This document shows, one piece after another, positions 8,644 to 15,681 of a stretch of DNA of 64,000 bases. The position numbers and the translations under genes were made by a program. Source of the DNA: Bog-532 sp963775825. GTDB taxonomy: Bacteria; Actinomycetota; Actinomycetes; Streptosporangiales; Streptosporangiaceae. The notes beneath the pieces were generated by a model. The model was given only the letters and a program-made list of their open reading frames with translations, was not told the origin of the DNA and did no database searches. The stretch lies in contig CAVZKY010000083.1 of the NCBI GenBank assembly GCA_963775825.1, positions 16,595 through 80,594 of the forward strand, given 5' to 3'. Numbering within the stretch: the stretch's first letter is position 1; each line of letters opens with the position of its first letter.

Positions 8644-9426
8644 GTGAACGAGCTTGCCCTCGCCCTGACCGTTTTCGTGGCCTGCGCGGTGGAGGCCATC
8701 GAGGCCCTCACGATCGTGCTCGCGGCCGGTCTGACCCGGGAGTGGCGGTCCACCTTTCAGGGCATGGCGGTCGCGCTGGTCGTGCTGGCCATCGTGGTCG
8801 CGGTGCTCGGCCCGGCCCTCACCCTCATCCCGCTCGGCGCGCTCCGGCTGGTGGTCGGCGCGCTGCTGGCCATCTTCGGCATCCAGTGGCTGCGCAAGGC
8901 GATCCTGCGCGCTACCGGGCACAAGGCGCTGCATGACGAGGCCAGCGCCTACCTGCGCGAGGTGGCCGCGGCCGAGCACGCCGCCCGCGAGTCGCGGCGC
9001 GGCGTCCGGGACTGGTACGCCTTCACCCTGTCGTTCAAGGGGGTGCTGCTGGAGGGCCTCGAGGTCGTGTTCATCGTGCTCACGTTCGGGACCAACCAGG
9101 GTCACATCGGGGTGGCGGTCCTCGGCGCCGCGGCGGCGGTGCTGGTCATCGCCGGCGTCGGGGTAGCGGCCCGCGCCCCGCTGGCCCGGGTCCCGGAGAA
9201 CGCGATGAAGTTCGCGGTCGGCATCATGCTCACCTCGTTCGGCACGTTCTGGGGCGCTGAAGGCGCCGGGGTGCACTGGCCGGGCAATGACGCGTCCCTG
9301 CTCGGGTTGATCGCGGCGGTAGCTCTCGTCTCGCTCGGGTACACGGCCGTGCTCGGCCGCGGCGGCAGGCCCGGCAACGCTGAGCCCGCCGGGGCGGCCC
9401 GGCTGCCGGGGGAGACGGTGAGCTGA
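8644..9426 (+). CDS. FTR1-like multi-pass membrane protein
   Basis: 260 residues with about seven hydrophobic segments. Two internally similar motifs, EAIEALTIVLAAG near the N-terminus and EGLEVVFIVLTFG near residue 140, recall the repeated Glu-containing motif (REGLE) of FTR1-type iron permeases. A charged cytosolic stretch, about residues 95-125, lies between the halves. A role in metal or cation transport is inferred from the motif only; true FTR1 has Arg before Glu, which is absent here. It starts at GTG with GGAGG upstream and is followed after 49 bases by a small membrane protein. Confidence 0.72.
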   Translation: MNELALALTVFVACAVEAIEALTIVLAAGLTREWRSTFQGMAVALVVLAIVVAVLGPALTLIPLGALRLVVGALLAIFGIQWLRKAILRATGHKALHDEASAYLREVAAAEHAARESRRGVRDWYAFTLSFKGVLLEGLEVVFIVLTFGTNQGHIGVAVLGAAAAVLVIAGVGVAARAPLARVPENAMKFAVGIMLTSFGTFWGAEGAGVHWPGNDASLLGLIAAVALVSLGYTAVLGRGGRPGNAEPAGAARLPGETVS

Positions 9427-9475
9427 CCATGCGCGTCCCGGCCCCCGGCGGTAACCGTCCCACGGAGGTGAAACG

Positions 9476-9682
9476 TTGAGCAGGCTTCGTTCAGCCTGGG
9501 ATTTTGGCTACGACTTCGTGGTCGGCGACGACTGGCGCGGTGCGGTCGTCACCGTAGCGGCCCTTATCGTCACCGCGCTGCTGGTGCACCTGGCCCACGT
9601 CAACGCCTGGTGGCTGCTGCCGGTCTGCGTACTCGCCGCGCTCGGCTGGTCGCTGCGCCGCGCCGTCGCGGAAAAGGGATAG
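9476..9682 (+). CDS. Small two-helix membrane protein (68 aa)
   Basis: Starts at TTG with a strong GGAGGTG ending 6 bases upstream, which decides the start. After a short cytosolic N-terminus (SRLRSAWDFGYDF) there are two membrane helices, roughly 22-40 and 43-58, and a positively charged end. No family recognised. It follows the FTR1-like gene by 49 bases and is probably co-transcribed, so it could be an accessory subunit; that is inference from position. Confidence 0.75.
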   Translation: MSRLRSAWDFGYDFVVGDDWRGAVVTVAALIVTALLVHLAHVNAWWLLPVCVLAALGWSLRRAVAEKG

Positions 9683-9696
9683 CGACGGCGCGGCGC

Positions 9697-10536
9697 TCAG
9701 CTCATCGCGGTGACGATCAGGCAGGCGGCCGTGGCCGTCTCGACCAGGGCGCCCAGCACGTCGCCGGTGATCCCCCCCAGCCGCTGGACGGCGTGCCAGG
9801 CCAGGACCAGGGCGACGAGCAGGCCCGCCGCCTCGGCGACCGGCAGGATCCACTCGACCGGCACCGCGGCGACCGCGGCGGCCAGGTAGATCCCGCCGAT
9901 GGTGACCGCCAGCACGCCCGCGGTGATCAGCGCCGGCACGACCGGGGGCACGGTCCCGGCCACCAGCGCGCCCAGCCCGTCGGCCCGGGCTGCGGGCACC
10001 CCCGCGCGGCACGCCCACGTCAGCGCGAGCCGGCCGGTCACCGCCGCCACGATCACCGCGGCCGGGCCCCGGCCGGCCGCGGCAGCCTGGGTCAGCCCCG
10101 CGACCTGCAGCAGCAGGGTCAGGACCAGGGTGACCACGCCGAACGGGCCGATGTCCGAGCGGCGCATGATCTCGAGCGCGGCCGGGGCAGGCCGCCGGCT
10201 GCCCAGCCCGTCGGCCAGGTCGGCGAGCCCGTCCAGGTGCAGTGCGCGGGTCAGCGCCGCCAGCGAGCCGACCGACAGCGCCGCCGCGACCAGCGGCCCG
10301 GTGTGCAGCAGGTGGTCGCACGCGTACAGCACGGCGGCGGCCAGCACGCCGAGCAGCAGTCCCACCACCGGGGCCCAGGCCATGGCCTGCCCCGCGGTCT
10401 GCCGGGATGGCCTGGCCAGAGCGGCATCCGGCGCGGCATCCGGCGCGGCTGAATTCCGGGGGCCCGCGGAGCCACCGCCGGCCGCGGGCAGCACGCTGAG
10501 CAGGGTGATCGAGAGCGTGAGTCCATCACGGCGCAT
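9697..10536 (-). CDS. cobS: Adenosylcobinamide-GDP ribazoletransferase (cobalamin synthase)
   Basis: Joins adenosylcobinamide-GDP and alpha-ribazole in the last steps of B12 synthesis at the membrane. The 279-residue hydrophobic protein carries the family motif LHLDGLADLADGLGS and the following RRSDIGPFGV, with several membrane helices after it. A ~35-residue Ala/Pro-rich insertion follows the first helix. No other cob gene is nearby, and I see no cobalamin riboswitch upstream. Confidence 0.93.
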   Translation of the reverse strand: MRRDGLTLSITLLSVLPAAGGGSAGPRNSAAPDAAPDAALARPSRQTAGQAMAWAPVVGLLLGVLAAAVLYACDHLLHTGPLVAAALSVGSLAALTRALHLDGLADLADGLGSRRPAPAALEIMRRSDIGPFGVVTLVLTLLLQVAGLTQAAAAGRGPAAVIVAAVTGRLALTWACRAGVPAARADGLGALVAGTVPPVVPALITAGVLAVTIGGIYLAAAVAAVPVEWILPVAEAAGLLVALVLAWHAVQRLGGITGDVLGALVETATAACLIVTAMS

Positions 10537-10612
10537 GGCGGTTCACCTTAGGCCCCAGCCCGGCCCGGTTACACCCTTCCACCTCCCGTAAGAAACACGT
10601 ACTATCTCAACT

Positions 10613-11059
10613 ATGGCGGATTGGTGGTCAATTGAGGTCTTCCACGCCGACCTGCCCGCCCGGCGCTGGAAGGATTCCTACGAGGACGCGCTGATCGAGG
10701 CGGCCCTCGCGAACGGGGTACTGGAGTGGGAGTGGCACGAGCACCGTACTGGCGTGGTCCTGGAGCTCAAGTTCCACGATGACGCCGCGTGGGAAACGTT
10801 CCGGGCCCTGCCCGCCGTCCGGGCCGCCCTCGACGCGGCCCCCGACCCCGTGAACGGGCTGATCATCTACCGTGGCCGTGGTGGTTCCTCCGGTGCCCGC
10901 CGGCCCCGGCGGCGCGGCCCCAAGCCGAGCGCGGGAGCGCTGGCCCGCAAGGAGCCCGAGGAAGAGCAGCGGCTGGACGTCACGGAAGCCCGCCCGCCGA
11001 CCGCCCCGGACCTTGTCCGGGCGGGCGCGCCGGGCACCGCGCCACCACCCGGATTGTGA
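10613..11059 (+). CDS. Conserved hypothetical protein with acidic N-terminal domain
   Basis: 148 residues. The first ~90 (starting MADWWSIEVFHADLPA) form a compact mixed domain rich in Trp and acidic residues; the rest is an Arg-rich then Pro/Ala-rich tail that looks disordered. I recall similar short proteins beside cobS in actinomycetes but cannot name a function. It is divergent from cobS and 66 bases upstream of the DUF5998 gene. Confidence 0.7.
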   Translation: MADWWSIEVFHADLPARRWKDSYEDALIEAALANGVLEWEWHEHRTGVVLELKFHDDAAWETFRALPAVRAALDAAPDPVNGLIIYRGRGGSSGARRPRRRGPKPSAGALARKEPEEEQRLDVTEARPPTAPDLVRAGAPGTAPPPGL

Positions 11060-11125
11060 CCTGCCGGGGCAGGGCGTTTCCCCTGCCGGGTGAATCCATT
11101 GCCCGGCACAGGGCAGGATGGAAGC

Positions 11126-11719
11126 ATGAGGGATACACGAGTCTCGGCCGACGACTTGCGCGCCGCGATCGAGCGGACCGGTTACTACCCCGGACTGGTC
11201 ACGGACGCCGTCTGGTCCGCGCTCGGTCCCGAGCCCGTCAAGGCCTACGTGGTCCAGCACGATGCGATCTTCGATCCGGGCATGGAGGTACGGCGCCACA
11301 TCACGGTGCTGGCACTCACCCCGACCCGGCTGATCTACTCGCACACCGACGAGCATCCCGCGGAGGAGCCCGACACCCGGCCGCAGGCGGAGACCAGCAC
11401 CGAGGCGGTCCGGTTCTCCCGCGTCTCCTCGGTGGCGGTGACCCGGGTGGTGCCAGACCCCGGGACCTACGTGCCTGGCGTGACGATGCCGAGCGAGGTT
11501 GTGCTCACCGTCGGCTGGAACGTGCTGTCGCACGTGGAACTGGAGCCCGCGCACTGCGGCGACGAGAACTGCGAAGCCGACCATGGCTACATGGGCACGA
11601 TCACCGCTGACGACCTGACGCTGCGGTTCAGCGAGGCGGCCGACGGCGAGGATGGCGTCCGCCAGGTGCTCGCGTTCGCCACCGCCCTCTCGGACGCGAC
11701 GGCGGGAACCGGCCGCTAG
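11126..11719 (+). CDS. DUF5998 family protein
   Basis: 197 residues starting MRDTRVSADDLRAAIERTGYY, chosen over an in-frame ATG at 11090 because homologues begin at this helix. The conserved core includes YYPGLVTDAV, EVRRHITVLALT and the acidic Cys motif CGDENCEADHGYMG, all features of DUF5998, a cytosolic Actinomycetota family of unknown function. In Streptomyces it neighbours the same phosphodiesterase-like gene found next here. Confidence 0.88.
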   Translation: MRDTRVSADDLRAAIERTGYYPGLVTDAVWSALGPEPVKAYVVQHDAIFDPGMEVRRHITVLALTPTRLIYSHTDEHPAEEPDTRPQAETSTEAVRFSRVSSVAVTRVVPDPGTYVPGVTMPSEVVLTVGWNVLSHVELEPAHCGDENCEADHGYMGTITADDLTLRFSEAADGEDGVRQVLAFATALSDATAGTGR

Positions 11720-11938
11720 AGCACCCGTACCGGGCGTCCGGGCGGCGGCGGGACCTGGCCAGGTCATGACGCCGGGTCCCTCGCAAATGAGGGCTTAACT
11801 GGGCACGCTGATGCCCATAGTGCGCTTGAGGTGCATTGCCATTACGCTCCTTTAAATGGCAGCATGTTCCGGCAGCAGCCACGTGTTCGCGCGGCTGGCT
11901 GGCCCGAAGCAGTACGGCAGGCAAAGGATCATCCCCGG

Positions 11939-13072
11939 ATGACCGCCGAGCCGAGAAACGCGCCCCTCGTACCGTCCTACGGCCACCGGACGCTCGCCGA
12001 GCTCGGGGCCTCGATTCTGGCCTCGGTGGGGGGCTCAGGAAACAACGTCCTCGGGCTGCCGGAGGTCCGGCGGGTCTGCCTGCTCATCGTGGACGGGCTT
12101 GGCTGGGAGCTGCTGCGGGCCCACCCCGCCGCGGCGCCGTTCCTGTCCGAGCTGGCCATGAACGCCCAGCCGCTCGCGGCCGGGTTTCCCGCCACCACCG
12201 TGACCAGCCTGGCGTCACTGGGCACCGGCACCCCGCCGGGGCAGCACGGGCTGCTCGGCTACCAGGTCGCCGTCCCGGGTGAGCACTGGCTGCTGAACGG
12301 CCTGCGCTGGGACAGCCGGATCGAGCCGGAGACCTGGCAGCCCCGGCGGACGATCTACGAGCGCGCGGTGGCCGCCGACATCGCGGCGTACTACGTGGCG
12401 CAGCGGGCGTTTCGCACCTCCGGGCTGACCCGCGCCTCCAGCCGCGGCGCACATTACCTGCCCGCGGACAGCATGGGGGCGCTGGCCGGAGAGGCCACGG
12501 CCGTGCTGGAGGACACCGACAACGCGATCGTGACGGTCTACCACGGCGACCTGGACGCGACCGGGCACGTCCTCGGGGTCGGGTCCTACGCCTGGTACTA
12601 CCAGCTGGCGCACGTGGACAAGCTGGCCGAGCAGATCGCCGGCGCGCTGCCCAGCGACACCGCCCTGTACATCACGGCCGACCACGGCATGGTCGACGTG
12701 CCGCCCGAGGACCGGATCGACGTCGATGACGTAACCGAGCTGTGGCAGGGCGTCGAGCTGCTGGGCGGGGAGGGGCGCGCCCGGCACGTATACGCCCAGC
12801 CCGGCGCCGCCGCCGACGTCCTGGCCGCGTGGCACGAGATCCTCGGCCCCCGGGCCTGGGTCGTCTCCCGCGACGAGGCCATCAAGGACGGATGGTTCGG
12901 CCCGGTCGACCCCGCCATGACGGCGCGCATCGGCGACGTGATCGCCGCCCCGGCCGGCAACTGGGCGATCGTGGCTACCCAGTCCGAGCCGCGGGAGTCG
13001 ACGCTGGTCGGCATGCACGGCTCGCTGGCGCCCGCGGACCAGCTCGTGCCGTTGCTGACCTTGAGTAACTGA
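11939..13072 (+). CDS. Alkaline phosphatase / nucleotide pyrophosphatase superfamily protein
   Basis: 377 residues from ATG 11939, which has AAAGGATC about 9 bases upstream; an open extension to 11831 is not family-like. Metal-site motifs of the phosphodiesterase/alkaline phosphatase superfamily are clear: LLIVDGLGWELL, the nucleophile-bearing PATTVTSLASLGTG, HGLLGYQV, YHGDLDATGH and TADHGMVDVP. Substrate (nucleotide or lipid phosphodiester) is not determinable. No signal peptide is obvious. Its 3' end overlaps the convergent transglutaminase frame by 98 bases. Confidence 0.88.
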   Translation: MTAEPRNAPLVPSYGHRTLAELGASILASVGGSGNNVLGLPEVRRVCLLIVDGLGWELLRAHPAAAPFLSELAMNAQPLAAGFPATTVTSLASLGTGTPPGQHGLLGYQVAVPGEHWLLNGLRWDSRIEPETWQPRRTIYERAVAADIAAYYVAQRAFRTSGLTRASSRGAHYLPADSMGALAGEATAVLEDTDNAIVTVYHGDLDATGHVLGVGSYAWYYQLAHVDKLAEQIAGALPSDTALYITADHGMVDVPPEDRIDVDDVTELWQGVELLGGEGRARHVYAQPGAAADVLAAWHEILGPRAWVVSRDEAIKDGWFGPVDPAMTARIGDVIAAPAGNWAIVATQSEPRESTLVGMHGSLAPADQLVPLLTLSN

Positions 13073-14003
13073 CCGTCGGCCGGTGCCCGGTTCCGGCCGA
13101 CGGCGTCGGGCGGCAGCTTAAGGCGGCGGCCAGAATGCCCACTCGGCGGCTGGTGGTGAGGCGGCTGCGGGAGGTGCCGATGTAGGTGCCGGAGGTCGGG
13201 GCGACGTCGCGGTAGTCGCGACCGATCGCCACCGTGACATAGCCACTGTCCGCTTGGCGGCCGTTGCAGGGATCGAAGGCCACCGCGATCGCGTCGTGCG
13301 CCCGCGGCACGATGACCTCCACCCACGCGTGGGTACCGCCCTGGCCGAGCAGATGGCCGGAGACATAGCGGGCCGGCAACCCGACGATGTGACAGACCGC
13401 GAGCATCACGTGGGCTGAGTCCTGGCAGACTCCCCGCCCCCCGGCCAGGGCCTCGGCCGCCGTCGTCCGCACCGAGGTGACGCCGTCCTCATAACGGATG
13501 GCGTCGTGGACCAGGGCGCAGATCCGCTCGGCGGTCTCCAGGGGCGGTTCGGCGCAGCCGCCCAGGCCGGTCGCCAGGTCGCGCAGCCGGTCGTCGGCGC
13601 CGGTGAGCCGGGTGGGCCGCAGCAGGCCGGGACTGTTCAGGGCCGCCGCGGGAACGACGGTTGGCCCGTCATCGCGGATGCGCTCGATGACGGCGGCGAA
13701 CCGGAACTCGGCGGTGACCGCCACGTGTTCGGCGCGGAGCAAGGCGATGACGTTGCCGCGAGCGTCCCGGCGCAGGCGCCGTTGGGCCGCCGGACCGTGC
13801 ACTTCCAGCCGGTGCGCGCGTCGGTACTGGTTGCCATGGCGGCGGGGCGGCACGACGACCAGCCGGTGCCGCAGCGATCTCACCGGCGCGTCGTAGTCGT
13901 AGCGGAAGCTTTGCTCGAGAACGTAGGTGACGTGCCCGGCGCTATCAAGATTCACCTCGCGGTGATCAAGCAGGGGTGCCCTGAGCACCCGGGAGTCGAG
14001 CAT
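12975..14003 (-). CDS. Transglutaminase-like cysteine protease family protein
   Basis: ATG 14003 has a perfect GGAGGGA 7 bases upstream. An N-terminal beta domain (FRYDYDAPVRSLRHRLVVVPP) precedes the papain-like transglutaminase core with Cys in GRGVCQDSAHV, His in GTHAWVEV and Asp in AFDPCNG. Family members normally end shortly after the segment GTYIGTSRSRLTTS. Here the frame runs on for about 55 Arg/Ala/Pro-rich residues, part of which is antisense to the convergent phosphatase gene. So the native stop seems lost. Such proteins often occur with alpha-E and ATP-grasp peptide-ligase genes, none of which is here. Confidence 0.85.
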   Translation of the reverse strand: MLDSRVLRAPLLDHREVNLDSAGHVTYVLEQSFRYDYDAPVRSLRHRLVVVPPRRHGNQYRRAHRLEVHGPAAQRRLRRDARGNVIALLRAEHVAVTAEFRFAAVIERIRDDGPTVVPAAALNSPGLLRPTRLTGADDRLRDLATGLGGCAEPPLETAERICALVHDAIRYEDGVTSVRTTAAEALAGGRGVCQDSAHVMLAVCHIVGLPARYVSGHLLGQGGTHAWVEVIVPRAHDAIAVAFDPCNGRQADSGYVTVAIGRDYRDVAPTSGTYIGTSRSRLTTSRRVGILAAALSCRPTPSAGTGHRPTVSYSRSATARAGPRAPASRACRPASTPAARTG

Positions 14004-14257
14004 TATCCGGTCCCTCCCTGCCTTCCGGCCTGGGCCCATTGCTCCGAGGCGTGCTGCGGGCCGCCGAATCCATCCGGCTCATCGTCCCCGCGAGGTGTTT
14101 CATTGCTGTTAACGCACTCAGGCGGCCTGTATACCCAGCCGTCACGAAACAAGCAAAGGATGATCGGGCTCACGTGCAAGCAGTTGCGCAGTCCGGGACT
14201 ATGAGCAGCCGACCGCCAGCCACCGGATCAGCGCACGAGCGGTCCCGGGGCGGAGGT

Positions 14258-14588
14258 TTACCGGCTGAGGTGTTCCTGCAGCGCCTCCAGCGGGCCGTCC
14301 CAGTCGCGGGCCAGCGCGGCCAGGAACTGTTGCGCCACTTGCATCGGGGCGGAACGGAGCCGGTAGCGCACCCGGCGCCGCTCGCCGGGTTCGGCCGTCA
14401 CCAGGCCCGCTACGGCGAGCAGGGCCAGGTGCTTGGCGATGGCCTGCCGCGTGATCGGCAGGCGCCCGGCCAGGTCAGTAGCCGTAGCGGGGCCGCCGGA
14501 CGCCAGTGCGGCCAGGATGGCGCGCCGGGCTCGGGTCCGCCAGGGCGACGAACACCTGTTCGGCGATCGCCTCGGCATCAGGCAACAT
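14258..14588 (-). pseudogene. ArsR-family regulator, apparently frameshifted
   Basis: A winged-helix ArsR/SmtB regulator: RRAILAALASGG, ITRQAIAKHLALLAVAGLV and RRVRYRLR are all visible. From ATG 14588, which overlaps the SRPBCC stop, the frame reads MLPDAEAIAEQVFVALADP and then leaves the family. The remainder continues in the next frame. Removing one C from the CCC opposite 14527-14529 would restore LADPSRRAILAAL. The alternative start at 14578 gives an Arg/Pro-rich nonsense N-terminus. Either decay or a sequencing error; the DNA-binding part is otherwise complete. Confidence 0.75.
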
Positions 14589-15009
14589 CGAGGTAGTCGA
14601 CCAGCTCGCCCAGTTCCTTCGCCCAGCCCCGGGTGTTGCCGTCGAAGGCCGTGCGATGGACGTCTTCCGGTACCTGCGCGAAGCCGCTTTCTGTCACGGT
14701 GAGCCGGGTGCCGGTACCGGTTGCCTCGAGGGTGAACTCGACATAGGTGCGGCGCGGGTCGTCACCGGGCAGGCCGAAGATGGGCCAGGTAAAACCGAAC
14801 ACCGCCGGCTTCTCCACCCGTTCGATCCGCATGTCGACGGTGTGGCCGTCGCTCCACGTCATCTGGGCCGATCCGCCCGGACGCAGGTCGATCGTGGCCT
14901 GGTTGCCGAACCAGCTGCTCAGGCCCCGGGCCGTGGTGAGCGCCGCCCACACCTCGGCCGGCGGGCGGGCGATCTCGACGACCCGCTCGATGCGATCGGG
15001 GAATCCCAT
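14578..15009 (-). CDS. SRPBCC (AHSA1-type) domain protein
   Basis: 143 residues starting MGFPDRIERVVEIA with GGAGG 5 bases upstream. The fold markers EIARPPAEVWAALT, LSSWFGN, EFTLEATGTGTRLTVTESGF and the C-terminal helix GWAKELGELVDYL are those of AHSA1-like proteins, which bind hydrophobic ligands. Such genes are usually paired with an ArsR regulator. Here the regulator gene follows and overlaps by 11 bases, the reverse of the commonest order. Confidence 0.88.
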   Translation of the reverse strand: MGFPDRIERVVEIARPPAEVWAALTTARGLSSWFGNQATIDLRPGGSAQMTWSDGHTVDMRIERVEKPAVFGFTWPIFGLPGDDPRRTYVEFTLEATGTGTRLTVTESGFAQVPEDVHRTAFDGNTRGWAKELGELVDYLDVA

Positions 15010-15025
15010 CACGGCCTCCGCTAGT

Positions 15026-15068
15026 AGCAACTGATCGGTTGCTAACAATATTGCAACCATTGGATTGC
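15026..15068. promoter_or_regulatory. Candidate ArsR operator: two GCAAC-type inverted repeats
   Basis: AGCAAC-N6-GTTGCT (15026-15043) is a perfect dyad. A second, GCAACC-ATTG-GATTGC (15053-15068), has one mismatch. Both lie directly upstream of the SRPBCC start, where an autoregulating ArsR protein would bind. Further GGTTGC copies follow to about 15100. Confidence 0.5.
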
Positions 15069-15216
15069 GTCAAGGTTGCGGTCGCTCGGGTTGCTCCGGT
15101 CAGCTCATCATCGGGTAGTCACCTCCCGGGGATACCAGGGGCCGGGTACCAGCGGCCCGGGCGCAGGCTCGGGTACTAGCGGCCGGGTCACCAGCGGCCG
15201 GGTACCAGCGGCCGGG

Positions 15217-15681
15217 TCACCAGCGGGAGCGCCGGGGTCGGCGGTGACGCAAAGCTGCGGGGACCGGCCCGCCTGGCGCCGGCGGGGCCAGCTCGTGGCG
15301 GCCGGTACGGGCGAGCCAGGTGATGGCGCCCGCGATGAGCGCGAGGCTGGCCGGCTGCGGCTGGCGCACGGCCAGCGCGCCGGCGCTGACCCCGGCGGCG
15401 ACGGCCGTCCGGAGCACCAGGACGGCCGGGCGGCCCCGGCGGAACCGGCTCCAGCGGCGGGGCGCGGCGGCCAGGTCGGCGAAGGCTTCCCGGCGCCCAT
15501 CCAGCGTGCGCAGCGCCGTGAAGGCCGTGGCCGCCGCGCTGAACCGGGCCGGGTCACCGCCGTCGGCGCGGTCCGGATGGACGGCGGCGGCGATCCGGCG
15601 CCAGGCCGCGCGGATGTCGTCGTCAGTCAGGTCCGGCCGGGCCGCCAGGCCGAGGATCGTGAACGGATCGGGCCCGCTCAC
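15217..15681 (-). CDS. J-domain (DnaJ-like) membrane-anchored protein
   Basis: 154 residues from GTG 15681, whose GTGA overlaps the expected stop of the ATPase gene. The N-terminal J domain (PFTILGLAARPDLTDDDI, then AAVHPDRADGG with the HPD signature) spans about 3-70. Two hydrophobic stretches follow at roughly 90-130 (VLVLRTAVAAGVSAGALAV and SLALIAGAITWLA), then a basic tail. It would recruit an Hsp70 partner to a membrane complex. It is the last gene of the transfer-like module. Confidence 0.75.
   Translation of the reverse strand: MSGPDPFTILGLAARPDLTDDDIRAAWRRIAAAVHPDRADGGDPARFSAAATAFTALRTLDGRREAFADLAAAPRRWSRFRRGRPAVLVLRTAVAAGVSAGALAVRQPQPASLALIAGAITWLARTGRHELAPPAPGGPVPAALRHRRPRRSRW

Noticed and set aside
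10537..10612. Cobalamin riboswitch ahead of cobS
   Set aside because: Only 76 bases separate cobS from the divergent gene, too short for the riboswitch, and no B12-box-like sequence is seen.
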